The notes: a model not told the origin generated them from the sequence alone. A DNA stretch of 64,000 bases from Flavobacterium anhuiense (GCF_900101855.1 NZ_FMVC01000011.1:37246-101245), one strand, 5' to 3'; shown: positions 35,357-44,185, counted from the first letter of the stretch. Translations and numbers: made by a program.

Positions 35357-36763
35357 ATGAAGCTTAGTTCTATTATTTCAATGTTTATAGTACTTGCGGT
35401 ACTAACGAGCTGTTCATCGGCTCAAAAATTAGAAACATTAAAACCTGAACCAGACGATGCCAGTCCGTTAATTTATGACAGCAATCCTTCTTTTATCAAC
35501 CTTCCTATAACCATCAAATTAAGCGATATTGAAAATCAGACCAACTCTTTGCTTAACGGTTTAATTTATGAAGACAACAACATCGAAGACGATGATATCG
35601 AAATGAAAATCTGGAAACAGGCTCCAATTAAGATTCAAAATGATCCTTCAAATCTTGACAAAAGAATCAGGACCATTTTACCGCTTAAAGCGAATATCAA
35701 GTACCGAATTGGCACAAAAAAACTGGGAGTAGAATTGTACGATGTGAGAGAATTTAACTTAAACGGAGTTATAACACTTTCCAGCGAAACGGCTTTAACC
35801 AATTGGAAACTGACCACCAAAACAGAGTTTAAATCTCTAGATTGGAACGAAAGTCCAACTATGACCATATTTGGCAAGAACATGCCAATTACGTATTTGA
35901 TAAATCCTGCGATTTCTATTTTTAAAAGCAAATTGGAAAAGAAAATAGACGAAGCAATTGAAAAATCAATGGATTTTAAACCTAATGTTCTTCAAGCGGT
36001 TGAAAAAATCTGCACTCCTTTTCAGATGAGTGACACTTACGAAAGCTGGTTACGAATTGTCCCTATCGAAATATATTCGACAAATGCCAAACTTAAAAAC
36101 GATTCATTCCTACTTGACATGGGTATGAAATGCAACATGGAAACTATCGTTGGCAAACAGCCAGAATCAAAATATAGCGCTAGTAAAATTGTTCTGAAAC
36201 CTGTTGCTAAAATTCCAAATCAGATTTCTGCCAATATTGCCGCCATTTCAAGTTATGTAGATGCCTCTAAAATTATGACCAAGAATTTTGCAGGTCAGGA
36301 ATTTGGTTCTGGCAGTAAAAAAGTGACTGTAAAAAATGTTTCTATCTGGCATAAAGATGGCAAAATGGTAATTGCTCTAGACGTTTTAGGCTCTATCAAC
36401 GGAACACTTTATCTGAATGGCTTCCCTTCATACAATGCTCAGACAAAAGAAATTTACTTTGAAAAATTAGATTATGTTTTGGACACCAAAAGCAAATTGA
36501 TGCGTACAGCAAACTGGCTGGCACAAGGATATATTCTTAGAAAAATGGAAGAAAGCTGCCGATATTCTATTCAGCCGAATTTGGATGAAGGCAAAAAAAG
36601 CATGGCAAGCTACCTGAAGAATTACTCGCCAATGCCAGGCGTATTTGTTAACGGAAAAATAGAAGATATTCAGTTTGATAAAATTCAGCTAACCAATCAG
36701 GCCATTATAGCTTTCATCAAAATAAACGGAACAGTGAATGTCTCAGTTAACGGACTTAAATAA
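35357..36763 (+). CDS. DUF4403 lipoprotein
   Basis: A 468-residue lipoprotein: LAVLTSC with Cys19, then SSAQKL. The mature protein contains INLPITIKLSDIENQTNSLLNGLIYEDN, the usual start of DUF4403, and the family-typical C-terminal region with DGKMVIALDVLGSINGTLYLNG. The repeated lipid-binding-like beta pattern recalls tubular lipid-carrier (BPI-like) folds, but this is inference. Single gene with no partner. A terminator follows at once. Confidence 0.86.
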   Translation: MKLSSIISMFIVLAVLTSCSSAQKLETLKPEPDDASPLIYDSNPSFINLPITIKLSDIENQTNSLLNGLIYEDNNIEDDDIEMKIWKQAPIKIQNDPSNLDKRIRTILPLKANIKYRIGTKKLGVELYDVREFNLNGVITLSSETALTNWKLTTKTEFKSLDWNESPTMTIFGKNMPITYLINPAISIFKSKLEKKIDEAIEKSMDFKPNVLQAVEKICTPFQMSDTYESWLRIVPIEIYSTNAKLKNDSFLLDMGMKCNMETIVGKQPESKYSASKIVLKPVAKIPNQISANIAAISSYVDASKIMTKNFAGQEFGSGSKKVTVKNVSIWHKDGKMVIALDVLGSINGTLYLNGFPSYNAQTKEIYFEKLDYVLDTKSKLMRTANWLAQGYILRKMEESCRYSIQPNLDEGKKSMASYLKNYSPMPGVFVNGKIEDIQFDKIQLTNQAIIAFIKINGTVNVSVNGLK

Positions 36764-36764
36764 A

Positions 36765-36796
36765 AAAAAAGCAGTGTAAAATTACACTGCTTTTTT
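36765..36796. terminator. bidirectional terminator, 15-bp stem
   Basis: AAAAAAGCAGTGTAA (36765-36779) and its complement (36782-36796) with an AA loop. It serves DUF4403 (plus) and the oxidase cluster (minus). The stop of the small CxxC protein is inside the right arm. Confidence 0.88.
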
Positions 36797-37042
36797 CTTT
36801 TTAGAATACATTCGATAAATCAAATATCCTATTATCAATACGAGTAAATATGGAATCACCATTAGGTAAACAATCCCGTCATTTACTGCTTCAGCTTTTT
36901 TAATATTAGAATCTCCACCTAACGCAGCACGACACATCGCACATTGAGCATTAACTGAAATTCCAATTAAAAATATACAAATCCCAAGAATGAAACTTTG
37001 GAATTTGGAATTTGATTTTTGGATTTTATTTTTAGTGTACAT
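36782..37042 (-). CDS. small CxxC membrane protein, end of the oxidase assembly cluster
   Basis: An 86-residue protein of unknown function. A Lys/Ser-rich N-terminus (1-14) leads to a hydrophobic segment (about 16-32), then NAQCAMCRAALGGDS (about 31-45), a short polar linker, and a second helix (about 57-76) ending in a basic tail (RMYSKKKKAV). The CAMC motif would face the periplasm, after a cleavable signal or between two helices. It overlaps the DUF420 gene start by 11 bases and comes after SCO, suggesting a part in oxidase copper or redox handling (inference). Confidence 0.78.
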   Translation of the reverse strand: MYTKNKIQKSNSKFQSFILGICIFLIGISVNAQCAMCRAALGGDSNIKKAEAVNDGIVYLMVIPYLLVLIIGYLIYRMYSKKKKAV

Positions 37043-37574
37043 AATAAGGCGAAATCATTAAATAAACAATCACTCCCGTTACTGCCACATATAACCAAAG
37101 CGGAAAAGTGATTTTAGCAATTTTTCTATGTCGGTCAAAACGTTGCGCAAGCGCTCTTACATACGTAATTAAAACAAGCGGAATAATGGCAATTGACAGT
37201 AAAATATGCGTTATAAGAATAAAGAAATAAATGTAACGCAACGCCCCTTCTCCTCCATACTTTGTAGAATCCGAAGTCATATGATACGCTACATACATAA
37301 CCAAAAACGCAACCGACAATGCAATTGCAAAAGTCATTAATCTTTCGTGTAATTTTTGGTTTCCCTTTTTAATTGCTAAAACAGCCCAAACCAGTACTAC
37401 AGCTGTAATACCATTTGTAGTTGCATAAATAGGAGGTAAAAAAGATAGGGGCTCTACATTAACTCCAAAATCTTTTAATTTAACTCCAAACAAAATTGCT
37501 ACAACAACAGGGATTATTATTGAAACCGCAATAATAAATTTGCTAAATTTTTTCTCTAAAGTATTATCTTCCAT
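37032..37574 (-). CDS. DUF420 membrane protein
   Basis: A 180-residue integral membrane protein with five hydrophobic segments (about 12-30, 43-63, 77-97, 113-137, 154-176). LPPIYATTNGITAVVLV and conserved His residues in KLHERLM, VAYHM and ITHILLSIAIIPLVL match DUF420, a family usually encoded with SCO and cytochrome oxidase genes and thought to aid oxidase assembly. Two bases separate it from SCO, and its 3' end overlaps the small CxxC gene. Confidence 0.9.
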   Translation of the reverse strand: MEDNTLEKKFSKFIIAVSIIIPVVVAILFGVKLKDFGVNVEPLSFLPPIYATTNGITAVVLVWAVLAIKKGNQKLHERLMTFAIALSVAFLVMYVAYHMTSDSTKYGGEGALRYIYFFILITHILLSIAIIPLVLITYVRALAQRFDRHRKIAKITFPLWLYVAVTGVIVYLMISPYYVH

Positions 37575-37576
37575 TT

Positions 37577-38263
37577 TTATTCTGCTAATAAAATTTTAAT
37601 GTCTTCTTGAATATCTCTTACTCCTTTTTTATCTAGACCATCATAATAAATATTCGGATTTCCATATTCATCTTTTCTGCAGCGGATGTTTCCGTCTTTA
37701 TCAATTAAAGCAAACAAACCAGAATGCTCAAATCCACCGCTTACTTTATCATTTTCTCCTGCATAAAGATTAAAGCCTTTATTAGACAAATCCATAATTA
37801 CGTTTCTGTCTCCAGTCAAGAAATTCCAATTAGAAGACTTTACTCCAAGTAATTTCGCGTGATCTTTTAAAACCTGTGGCGTATCATGTTTTGGATCGAT
37901 TGTAATCGAAACAATTCCAAAGTTCGGATTTCCGAAAAAGGTCTTTTCTATCTCCAGCATACTCATATTCATCTTTGGACAAATTGATGGGCAAGTTGTG
38001 AAGAAGAATTCCAAAACATATACTTTTCCTTTATAGGTTTCATTTGAAACTTTAACATTATCTTGGTTTGTCAATTCGAATTTTGGCGCTGGGCCAATTG
38101 TCAAAAGTTTAGCTTCTTTGGAAGATTTTGCTCCAACATTATCCAAACGGTTTCCTTTTACTACGTCCCCGTTTTTAATTCTATCAACAATTTTAGGTAC
38201 GGCGTAAATCCCAAAAATCAGAATGACAAAAGAGATCCCAATATATGATTTGTTTTTAAACAT
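37577..38263 (-). CDS. SCO-family copper chaperone
   Basis: A 228-residue thioredoxin-fold protein anchored by one N-terminal helix (about 7-25). The copper ligands are all seen: Cys91 and Cys95 (TTCPSICPK) and His180 (GFEHSG). It delivers copper to the CuA site of cytochrome oxidase subunit II. The surrounding pattern SITIDPKHDTPQVLKDHAKLLG is classic SCO1. Located 11 bases after the cysteine-less SCO-like gene and 2 bases before DUF420. Confidence 0.95.
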   Translation of the reverse strand: MFKNKSYIGISFVILIFGIYAVPKIVDRIKNGDVVKGNRLDNVGAKSSKEAKLLTIGPAPKFELTNQDNVKVSNETYKGKVYVLEFFFTTCPSICPKMNMSMLEIEKTFFGNPNFGIVSITIDPKHDTPQVLKDHAKLLGVKSSNWNFLTGDRNVIMDLSNKGFNLYAGENDKVSGGFEHSGLFALIDKDGNIRCRKDEYGNPNIYYDGLDKKGVRDIQEDIKILLAE

Positions 38264-38274
38264 TATAAATGATA

Positions 38275-38916
38275 TTAAAGTTGCTTTGTAGCGTTATGAT
38301 TCTTCTTTAAAGCGGCGCGGTATTCATAAAGGATAATCTTAAAGTCATCCAGCATTTCATTGCTTAACTCAGACGGATGAAAAGTATCGTAGCCTTCTTT
38401 GTATTCTTTGGGGTCTTTTCTTCCTCTTAGATTACGTTCTTTATCGATAATATAAACATTGGAAGTTCCAAGATTCTCATTCAGTTTTTCTTTTAAATGT
38501 AATCCGTCATAAAATTTCTGAATATCTTCTTTTGAAGCAAAAACAAAGTTCCAGTTTTTAACATCTGTAAAAGGAGACAAAGCATCAACAATTTTTTGAG
38601 CTTCCGCTTCAGTTCCAGTTGGACACAGCACTACAAACTGAAGATCTTCAAAACCATTATAACGTTTGTAGATTTTTTCGTTTAAGTTGAAATAATTACC
38701 TCTATTTTCAAGAATGTTTGTACCAGAAAAACCTAATACAGTAATTTTTTTATCAAGGGAGATTTTTTTTCCGTTTAATGAATTCCAATTTCCAAAATCA
38801 GCCACTTTAGGTGTTATTACAGGAAGTGTCGTAAAACTATTTACGCCAGAAGCAAAAAATAAATACGCTACAATTGGCAATACAAAAAGTACAAAGAGAA
38901 CTATATTTTTTTTCAT
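38275..38916 (-). CDS. SCO/thioredoxin-fold-like protein lacking the copper motif
   Basis: A 213-residue protein with one N-terminal membrane helix (about 4-24). After it come ISLDKKITVLGFSGTNI, DLQFVVLCPTGTEAEAQKI, KNWNFVFASKEDIQKFYDGL and VYIIDKERNLRGR, which follow the order of SCO strands and helices. The place where SCO has CxxxC reads GFSGTNILENRG and no second Cys is present; the only Cys (in VVLCPTG) is off-site. It is thus unlikely to bind copper in the SCO way. It has its own TAnnTTTG element and lies beside real SCO. Confidence 0.68.
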   Translation of the reverse strand: MKKNIVLFVLFVLPIVAYLFFASGVNSFTTLPVITPKVADFGNWNSLNGKKISLDKKITVLGFSGTNILENRGNYFNLNEKIYKRYNGFEDLQFVVLCPTGTEAEAQKIVDALSPFTDVKNWNFVFASKEDIQKFYDGLHLKEKLNENLGTSNVYIIDKERNLRGRKDPKEYKEGYDTFHPSELSNEMLDDFKIILYEYRAALKKNHNATKQL

Positions 38917-38942
38917 TGTATTAACGGAGAATTATTGAGGTA

Positions 38943-38950
38943 CAAAAATA
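38943..38950 (-). promoter_or_regulatory. predicted -7 element of the SCO/DUF420 transcript
   Basis: TATTTTTG on minus right after the terminator that ends the subunit III/IV genes, and 26 bases before the SCO-like ATG. Confidence 0.45.
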
Positions 38951-38973
38951 AAAAAATCCCGATGTTATCGGGA
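38951..38973 (-). terminator. terminator after the oxidase subunit IV gene
   Basis: On minus TCCCGAT pairs with ATCGGGA (38957-38963 with 38967-38973) around a 3-base loop, followed by TTTTTT. It separates the structural oxidase genes from the SCO genes. Confidence 0.82.
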
Positions 38974-38995
38974 CTCTTTTCGAATTAATATCATG

Positions 38996-39346
38996 TTAAA
39001 AATTCCATTTAATAGTAGAATCTTTAAAAACCCCATAAATATAATGTCCTTCTGTTAACAGAATAAACAATAAATATAAAACTAGGAAGATAACAGGAGA
39101 AACTACAGACCATCTAAGGCTGCTTTTTTCACCTTCCATGTGCATAAATGCCCATACAATATAATATGCTTTGAAAATTGTAAGGATATAGAAAATCCAG
39201 TTTAACAAATTCAAACCAATAAAATGAGTAAATTCTAATGATGCAGGTTTGTAGATACCTAAGATAACTTCAATTGTAGTTACTACTGAAAGCAATCCGA
39301 AAACAAACCAGATTCTTTTTGTATTTGATACGTGCTCGTGTGACAT
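38996..39346 (-). CDS. cytochrome c oxidase subunit IV (bacterial CtaF/COX4_pro-like)
   Basis: A 116-residue membrane protein with three hydrophobic segments (about 12-27, 41-66, 80-103). MEGEKSSLRWSVVSPVIFLV is typical of the short subunit IV of quinol/cytochrome oxidases. An accessory subunit of the heme-copper oxidase. Lies 18 bases after the long subunit III gene in the same operon. Confidence 0.85.
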   Translation of the reverse strand: MSHEHVSNTKRIWFVFGLLSVVTTIEVILGIYKPASLEFTHFIGLNLLNWIFYILTIFKAYYIVWAFMHMEGEKSSLRWSVVSPVIFLVLYLLFILLTEGHYIYGVFKDSTIKWNF

Positions 39347-39364
39347 AATAATTAAATTCTAAAA

Positions 39365-40348
39365 TTAAACTAGGTAGAAAACTGTAAATACAAATACCCA
39401 AACTAAATCTACGAAGTGCCAGTATAATCCAACTTTTTCTACCATCTCGTAGCTTCTTCTCTTCTCGTAAGTACCTAATAATACATTAAAGAAAATAATG
39501 ATATTGATGATAACTCCAGAGAATACGTGGAATCCGTGGAAACCTGTAATAAAGAAGAAGAAATCAGCAAATAATTTATTACCGTACTCGTTTCTAATCA
39601 AGTTAGCACCTTCTACTACATATTTAGCACTAGCTAAATGTTTTTCAGATTCTTCTCTTGATAAGATTGTCTTTTTCTTTTTATCTGTAAGTTTTTCTGT
39701 TCTAATTAAAATTTCAGGATGAGCTTTAAAACCAGCCTGAACTTCAGCAACTGTGTAAGTAGGAAGAGTCTGAGCATCTTCCATAAACCAAGTCGATTTG
39801 CTTCTTGTCAAAGCTTCTCTTTGCTCTGGCAATTTAACAGCAAAATCAGCTAAAGCTACTCTTTTACCATCTTTATCCACAAATTGAAGTAAACTTCCTC
39901 CAACTGTTTCAACTGCTCCATATTCTCCTTTAATGAAGTTTTTCCATTCCCAAGCTTGAGAACCAACGAAAATTAAACCTCCAATAATAGTTAAGAACAT
40001 ATAGATTGCAACTTTTGTCTTTTTCAATTGGTGTCCTGCATCAACAGCTAATACCATTGTCACAGAAGAAAAGATCAAAATAAAAGTCATTAAAGCTACA
40101 TAATACATTGGAGCCGCAACACCATGCATAAATGGGAAGTGAGTAAACACTTCATCAGCCAAAGGCCAAGTTTCGATAAATTTAAATCTAGAAAAACCAT
40201 AAGCTCCTAGAAATCCAGAGAATGTTAAGGCATCTGATACGATAAAAAACCACATCATCATTTTACCATAACTTGCTCCTAAAGGCTCATTGTGACCGCC
40301 TCCCCAAGTTTTTTCGTCGTTGTTTGCAGTAGTAACTGTCGCTCCCAT
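39365..40348 (-). CDS. heme-copper oxidase subunit III with long hydrophilic insert
   Basis: A 327-residue subunit III of the proton-pumping oxidase, with conserved motifs WFFIVSDALTFSGFLGAYG (33-51), SQAWEW (130-135), the FFFFITGFHGFHVFSG region (263-278) and YWHFVDLVWVFVF (309-321). Usual subunits of this type are about 200-230 residues. Here about 100 extra hydrophilic residues (about 152-252, DKDGKRVALADF to VEGANLIRNEYG) are placed between two helices. The insert has many Lys and Glu and no cysteines. It seems fixed in Bacteroidota (recollection). Second of two subunit III genes. Confidence 0.92.
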   Translation of the reverse strand: MGATVTTANNDEKTWGGGHNEPLGASYGKMMMWFFIVSDALTFSGFLGAYGFSRFKFIETWPLADEVFTHFPFMHGVAAPMYYVALMTFILIFSSVTMVLAVDAGHQLKKTKVAIYMFLTIIGGLIFVGSQAWEWKNFIKGEYGAVETVGGSLLQFVDKDGKRVALADFAVKLPEQREALTRSKSTWFMEDAQTLPTYTVAEVQAGFKAHPEILIRTEKLTDKKKKTILSREESEKHLASAKYVVEGANLIRNEYGNKLFADFFFFITGFHGFHVFSGVIINIIIFFNVLLGTYEKRRSYEMVEKVGLYWHFVDLVWVFVFTVFYLV

Positions 40349-40390
40349 AAAAGATATTCGTTAAAAAGTTCCCAAATTTACGTTTTTTTC

Positions 40391-40978
40391 TTATTTAAAG
40401 AAATATAAAAATAAAAATAAATATACCCATAATAAATCCAAAAAGTGCCAATACATCGCACCTAGCTCTATCCCAAGAGTTTGAGTCGAATTGTATTTTT
40501 GTTTAAAATGATTATAAATTATAATTAAAAGTGAAATTAATCCGCCAGCCAAGTGCAACAAGTGTGTAACTGTCACCACATAAAGGAAAGTTGTAGTAAT
40601 CGAACTACCTTCTCCTGTAAAGTAATACCCTTCAGCAACGATTTGTCCAAATCCTTTGAATTGCAATACCACAAATAAAACCCCTAAAGCTAAAGTTCCA
40701 AGAAGCAATCCTGTAACTGCGCTTCTATTGTCTTTCTGAATAGCTTTTTTTGCCAAGTGAAAAGTAACGCTACAAGCAATAATTACTGCTGTACTCCAAT
40801 AGAAAGCAGAAGGAAGTTCAAAATTTTTCAACCAGTCTGCTCTTGATTTACTTACTACAAATGCGCTTGTCAAACCAGCAAACATCATGGTCATACTAAC
40901 CATTGCGAAAAGCAGAATCAGTTTTGCTGATTTTGATTTTCTTACTTGTTCTTCATTTGTTTTTAATGTCATTTCCAT
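40391..40978 (-). CDS. heme-copper oxidase subunit III, short form
   Basis: A 195-residue subunit III with five membrane segments. Motifs: MFAGLTSAFVVSKSRADWL, VTVTHLLHLAGGLISLL and GAMYWHFLDLLWVYLFLFLYF (C-terminal). It resembles the caa3/cytochrome o subunit III form. Two bases after ctaB; followed by the long subunit III gene. Presence of two different subunit III genes in a row suggests that both go into one oxidase complex, as reported for alternative complex III-linked oxidases of this phylum. Confidence 0.93.
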   Translation of the reverse strand: MEMTLKTNEEQVRKSKSAKLILLFAMVSMTMMFAGLTSAFVVSKSRADWLKNFELPSAFYWSTAVIIACSVTFHLAKKAIQKDNRSAVTGLLLGTLALGVLFVVLQFKGFGQIVAEGYYFTGEGSSITTTFLYVVTVTHLLHLAGGLISLLIIIYNHFKQKYNSTQTLGIELGAMYWHFLDLLWVYLFLFLYFFK

Positions 40979-40980
40979 AA

Positions 40981-41883
40981 CTATCTTAAAAATTTATCTA
41001 CTATAAATACAATCTGCAGAAGTGAGATGTAAGAAACACTCACCAGCATTAATGTTCTCGCAGCTTTTGGAGTTCTCAGCTTATACAAACGAACTGCATA
41101 AAAAAGCATCCAAATCCCCAACAGAAACACTAAAACCGCTGCAATTGGAGAAATAAACAATTGTCCCGTAAAACCTAATACTGGTAATAACGAAGCTATA
41201 ATAAGCCAAATTGTATACAATATGATTTGCAATGCTGTCCCTTTATCTTTTTTACCTGTCGGAAGCATAAAAATTCCTGCTTTCTCATAGTCTTCATATA
41301 AAAACCATCCGATAGACCAAAAGTGTGGAAACTGCCAAAAAAATTGAATTAAAAATAAAGTTCCTGCCTCAATACCAAATTCGCCTGTCGCCGCTACCCA
41401 TCCCAACATGAACGGAATCGCACCAGGAAAAGCTCCAACAAAAACAGATAACGAAGTTACTGTTTTTAATGGCGTATAAACACTTGTGTATAAGAATATA
41501 GAAATCGCAGCAAACATTGCCGACTTTGCGTTTATCGTATAAAGAAGCGCAATTCCAACAATAGTAAGCAGGCTCGCCACTAACAAAGCCACTTTAGGAG
41601 ACATACGCCCTGAAGGAACGGGACGATTTTTAGTACGATCCATTAAAGAATCGATATCTTTTTCTATTACTTGATTGAAAGCGTTTGAAGCTCCCACCAT
41701 ACAGTAGCCGCCAACTGCCAAAACAGCCAAAACACTCCATTTAAAAGGATGATCAGCATCTACTCCCAATAAATATCCAGCAATAGAAGAGAACAAAACA
41801 CTAATAGCCAAACCCGCTTTAGTAATCTCCTTAAAATCTAGAAATATTGATTTGATTGATAATGTATTTTTTGCAGCGTTCAA
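40981..41883 (-). CDS. ctaB: heme o synthase (protoheme IX farnesyltransferase)
   Basis: Adds a farnesyl chain to heme b, giving heme o for the oxidase. About 300 residues with nine membrane helices. The prenyl-diphosphate motifs are NAFNQVIEKDIDSLMDRT (near 65-82) and the second YEDYEKAGIFMLP. There is no ATG near the conserved NAAKNTLSIKS start. The best start is TTG at 41881-41883, about 30 bases after a perfect -7 element. An upstream ATG at 41973 lies before that promoter and so is unlikely. First gene of the oxidase assembly operon. Confidence 0.92.
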   Translation of the reverse strand: MNAAKNTLSIKSIFLDFKEITKAGLAISVLFSSIAGYLLGVDADHPFKWSVLAVLAVGGYCMVGASNAFNQVIEKDIDSLMDRTKNRPVPSGRMSPKVALLVASLLTIVGIALLYTINAKSAMFAAISIFLYTSVYTPLKTVTSLSVFVGAFPGAIPFMLGWVAATGEFGIEAGTLFLIQFFWQFPHFWSIGWFLYEDYEKAGIFMLPTGKKDKGTALQIILYTIWLIIASLLPVLGFTGQLFISPIAAVLVFLLGIWMLFYAVRLYKLRTPKAARTLMLVSVSYISLLQIVFIVDKFLR

Positions 41884-41918
41884 TACCGTTGTATTTTGTG
41901 TATTTTTTTTGAGTGGTG

Positions 41919-41926
41919 CAAATGTA
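41919..41926 (-). promoter_or_regulatory. predicted -7 element of the ctaB operon
   Basis: TACATTTG on minus. Transcription would start near 41913, leaving a leader of 30 bases before the TTG start codon. It makes the upstream ATG at 41973 an unlikely start. Confidence 0.5.
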
Positions 41927-42042
41927 CAAATTAGATTGTAGAATATTAACCTATAAAAATAGATTTTTTTCAATAAAACCTTTACAAATTAAGATCTCAG
42001 CATTCTTTAACACTATTATTTCGAAAAATCTTATTAAAAAGA

Positions 42043-44166
42043 CTAGTAATCGAAATACCAGTTAAAAATATCTGAACGTAAACCAATACTAAACCAAGTG
42101 GTACTTTGTTTAAAAGTTGTCGCTGTTTCTTGAGTCGGGTCAAAATTTCTGTAGATTAAACTTCCAAACAATTTCAAATTTGTCATTGGGTTAATTAAAT
42201 ATCCTCCTTGAATATCAGCAATAAAAACATTAGTTTTATTTCCTTGTCCAATTTTGACACCTGTATCATAAGGACGTTTTACATCGTAGCTTTTATAAAT
42301 ATTTCCGCCATAGTTATAAGAGTCTGTAGTGGTATCAAAATCTAAGCCTCTTGTGCCAACAGTCAGTTTGGCATCGGCAAGCCAGCGCCCTTTATGATAT
42401 CTTGCAATTGCAATAAGTTCTTTAAAATTACCTCCCCATTGGTGTCCAACACTCTGATTGTTGTGTCCGTAATTTGTAATAACGGCACTGTGCGAGTATA
42501 CATAAGGACGCACTCGGTTATACTCAACCTGCACTAACAAATCTTTTACATTAAATGCATTAAAGTATTTTGCTCCAAACTGAAATCCAAATTTGTTTTT
42601 CCAGCTTTGATTTCCTGCCCCAACATCAGAAACAGAAAACTCGTCAATCAAAAACTGCGAATACAGATTTATACTATTATTCCATTTGTATTTACCTGTA
42701 ATTCCTAAAAGCGCGTTTCCACTTTTAGATGAAGAACCAAATTCTACCGCTCTGTAGAAGATAATCGGATTCACAAAATTAGCATCAAAACCTCTGTTAT
42801 TAGTATTTGTCCAAACTACAGATTCAAAAAAACCTAAGTTTACTCTATTCGAAACATTCCAGCTCAAATAGTGATTGGCCATGAATTTTGTTGCGTAAGT
42901 CTTTTCGGCCGTTACTTCTGGACGAACATCTTTCATCCACATATACGTATTGGTGTATTTGATTTTCCAGAATTTGGTATTCAGTTTAAAATATGGATAC
43001 GGACTTGTTCCATCGCTTTCTAACAAAGAACGATAACCGTCACCAATAAAATTTCTTCCGTAACCCAATTGAAAATCAAATATTTTTCCTGGTGCGAAAG
43101 TAATATTCGCTTCCGCTAAAGGAAAATCGTAAGCATCTGTTTTGAATCTTTTTGCAATTCCAACTCCTGGAATGATCGCTGGATTTCCTCCTGATGGCTT
43201 AATAGATTCAGCATAATCATTAAAATACCCTGCAAATCTTCCTTGGCTTTCAAAAAATGTAGTAGTAAAGTTGATTTGTTTTCCTAAACCTCCTCTAAAA
43301 TTAAGAGCTCTGGTATTTACGTAAGTGTAAGAAGCGTCCAAATCTGAAGCTTTACCCATTTGTAAGTCTACAATCGGATTTAAGGCAAACCAATAGTCTT
43401 CTCCCTGAATCTGCACTAAATTTTCATTCCACCATTTTCTTCCTAACCAAGTCGATGTCTTTTTCTGCAACGATTCATTCACTGCTCTCAAATTATAATA
43501 CTTTGAAACCTCAGCATACGTATATGGCTTAGAAGCTGTATGGTTATTGCTTCCAACTTGATTCATCTCTGCATCAAACTGAGCATAATAACTATGCGAA
43601 AAAGGAATATTTAAATGACTTTCAAATTCTGGATTATTGTATTTTTTGTATACAATACTATCCAATTCTGTCATTGGTTTTTCGGCTGGTTTTAAAATTT
43701 CTGCCGCCGCCTGAGCTTCTGCTTCAAGCTGTGCCGCACTTTTTAGCGGAATATCGATAGAAATTGTATATTTAGAATACGTTGGTTTTCCGTTGTAAGT
43801 TGAAGGTTTTATTTTTGGAAATGTCCCAAAAACCCTTTTAGCTTCTTCAGACAATTCTTCTGTTTCTGCAGAGACATAAATTACTTTAAATTCTCCTTCT
43901 GCATTTACTTCAAAAAGTAATTTTACTGCCCCTTTATAATTGCTCTGTTTTAATTTTTCTGGCACTTGAAAATTGTTAAAAACAAAATCTTGAACTTCTT
44001 TATAAAAACAGATTTCTAATTTTTTACTATCTAAATTTTCGCAGTTAGGAAAAACTGGAAACATTTCTGCCGTAAAACCAGGTTGAACCGAAGAATTACC
44101 ATTTTGCTGAGAAAAAACAATAGAGAATGAAAAAATTAAGACAAGGGACAAAAAAAACTTATTCAC
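42043..44166 (-). CDS. remB: gliding motility protein RemB-like outer membrane protein
   Basis: A 707-residue outer membrane protein. Signal peptide (to VFSQ, about 19), then a TonB-C-like domain (about 35-142; VPEKLKQSNYKGAVKLLFEVNAEGEFKVIYV), a linker rich in Ala/Glu/Lys (about 143-165), then a barrel (about 220-707) like capsule-assembly Wzi proteins, ending FNWYFDY. The order with sprA, gcvH, vanZ and deoC matches remB in Flavobacterium johnsoniae, where RemB is a gliding-related outer membrane protein. Symbol assigned from synteny, not experiment. Lies 19 bases after deoC. Confidence 0.75.
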   Translation of the reverse strand: MNKFFLSLVLIFSFSIVFSQQNGNSSVQPGFTAEMFPVFPNCENLDSKKLEICFYKEVQDFVFNNFQVPEKLKQSNYKGAVKLLFEVNAEGEFKVIYVSAETEELSEEAKRVFGTFPKIKPSTYNGKPTYSKYTISIDIPLKSAAQLEAEAQAAAEILKPAEKPMTELDSIVYKKYNNPEFESHLNIPFSHSYYAQFDAEMNQVGSNNHTASKPYTYAEVSKYYNLRAVNESLQKKTSTWLGRKWWNENLVQIQGEDYWFALNPIVDLQMGKASDLDASYTYVNTRALNFRGGLGKQINFTTTFFESQGRFAGYFNDYAESIKPSGGNPAIIPGVGIAKRFKTDAYDFPLAEANITFAPGKIFDFQLGYGRNFIGDGYRSLLESDGTSPYPYFKLNTKFWKIKYTNTYMWMKDVRPEVTAEKTYATKFMANHYLSWNVSNRVNLGFFESVVWTNTNNRGFDANFVNPIIFYRAVEFGSSSKSGNALLGITGKYKWNNSINLYSQFLIDEFSVSDVGAGNQSWKNKFGFQFGAKYFNAFNVKDLLVQVEYNRVRPYVYSHSAVITNYGHNNQSVGHQWGGNFKELIAIARYHKGRWLADAKLTVGTRGLDFDTTTDSYNYGGNIYKSYDVKRPYDTGVKIGQGNKTNVFIADIQGGYLINPMTNLKLFGSLIYRNFDPTQETATTFKQSTTWFSIGLRSDIFNWYFDY

Positions 44167-44185
44167 TTAAAATTGGGGTATTTAT

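Noticed and set aside
41884..41973. Upstream ATG start for ctaB
   Set aside because: The extra 30 residues are not like heme o synthases, and a promoter element lies downstream of this ATG.
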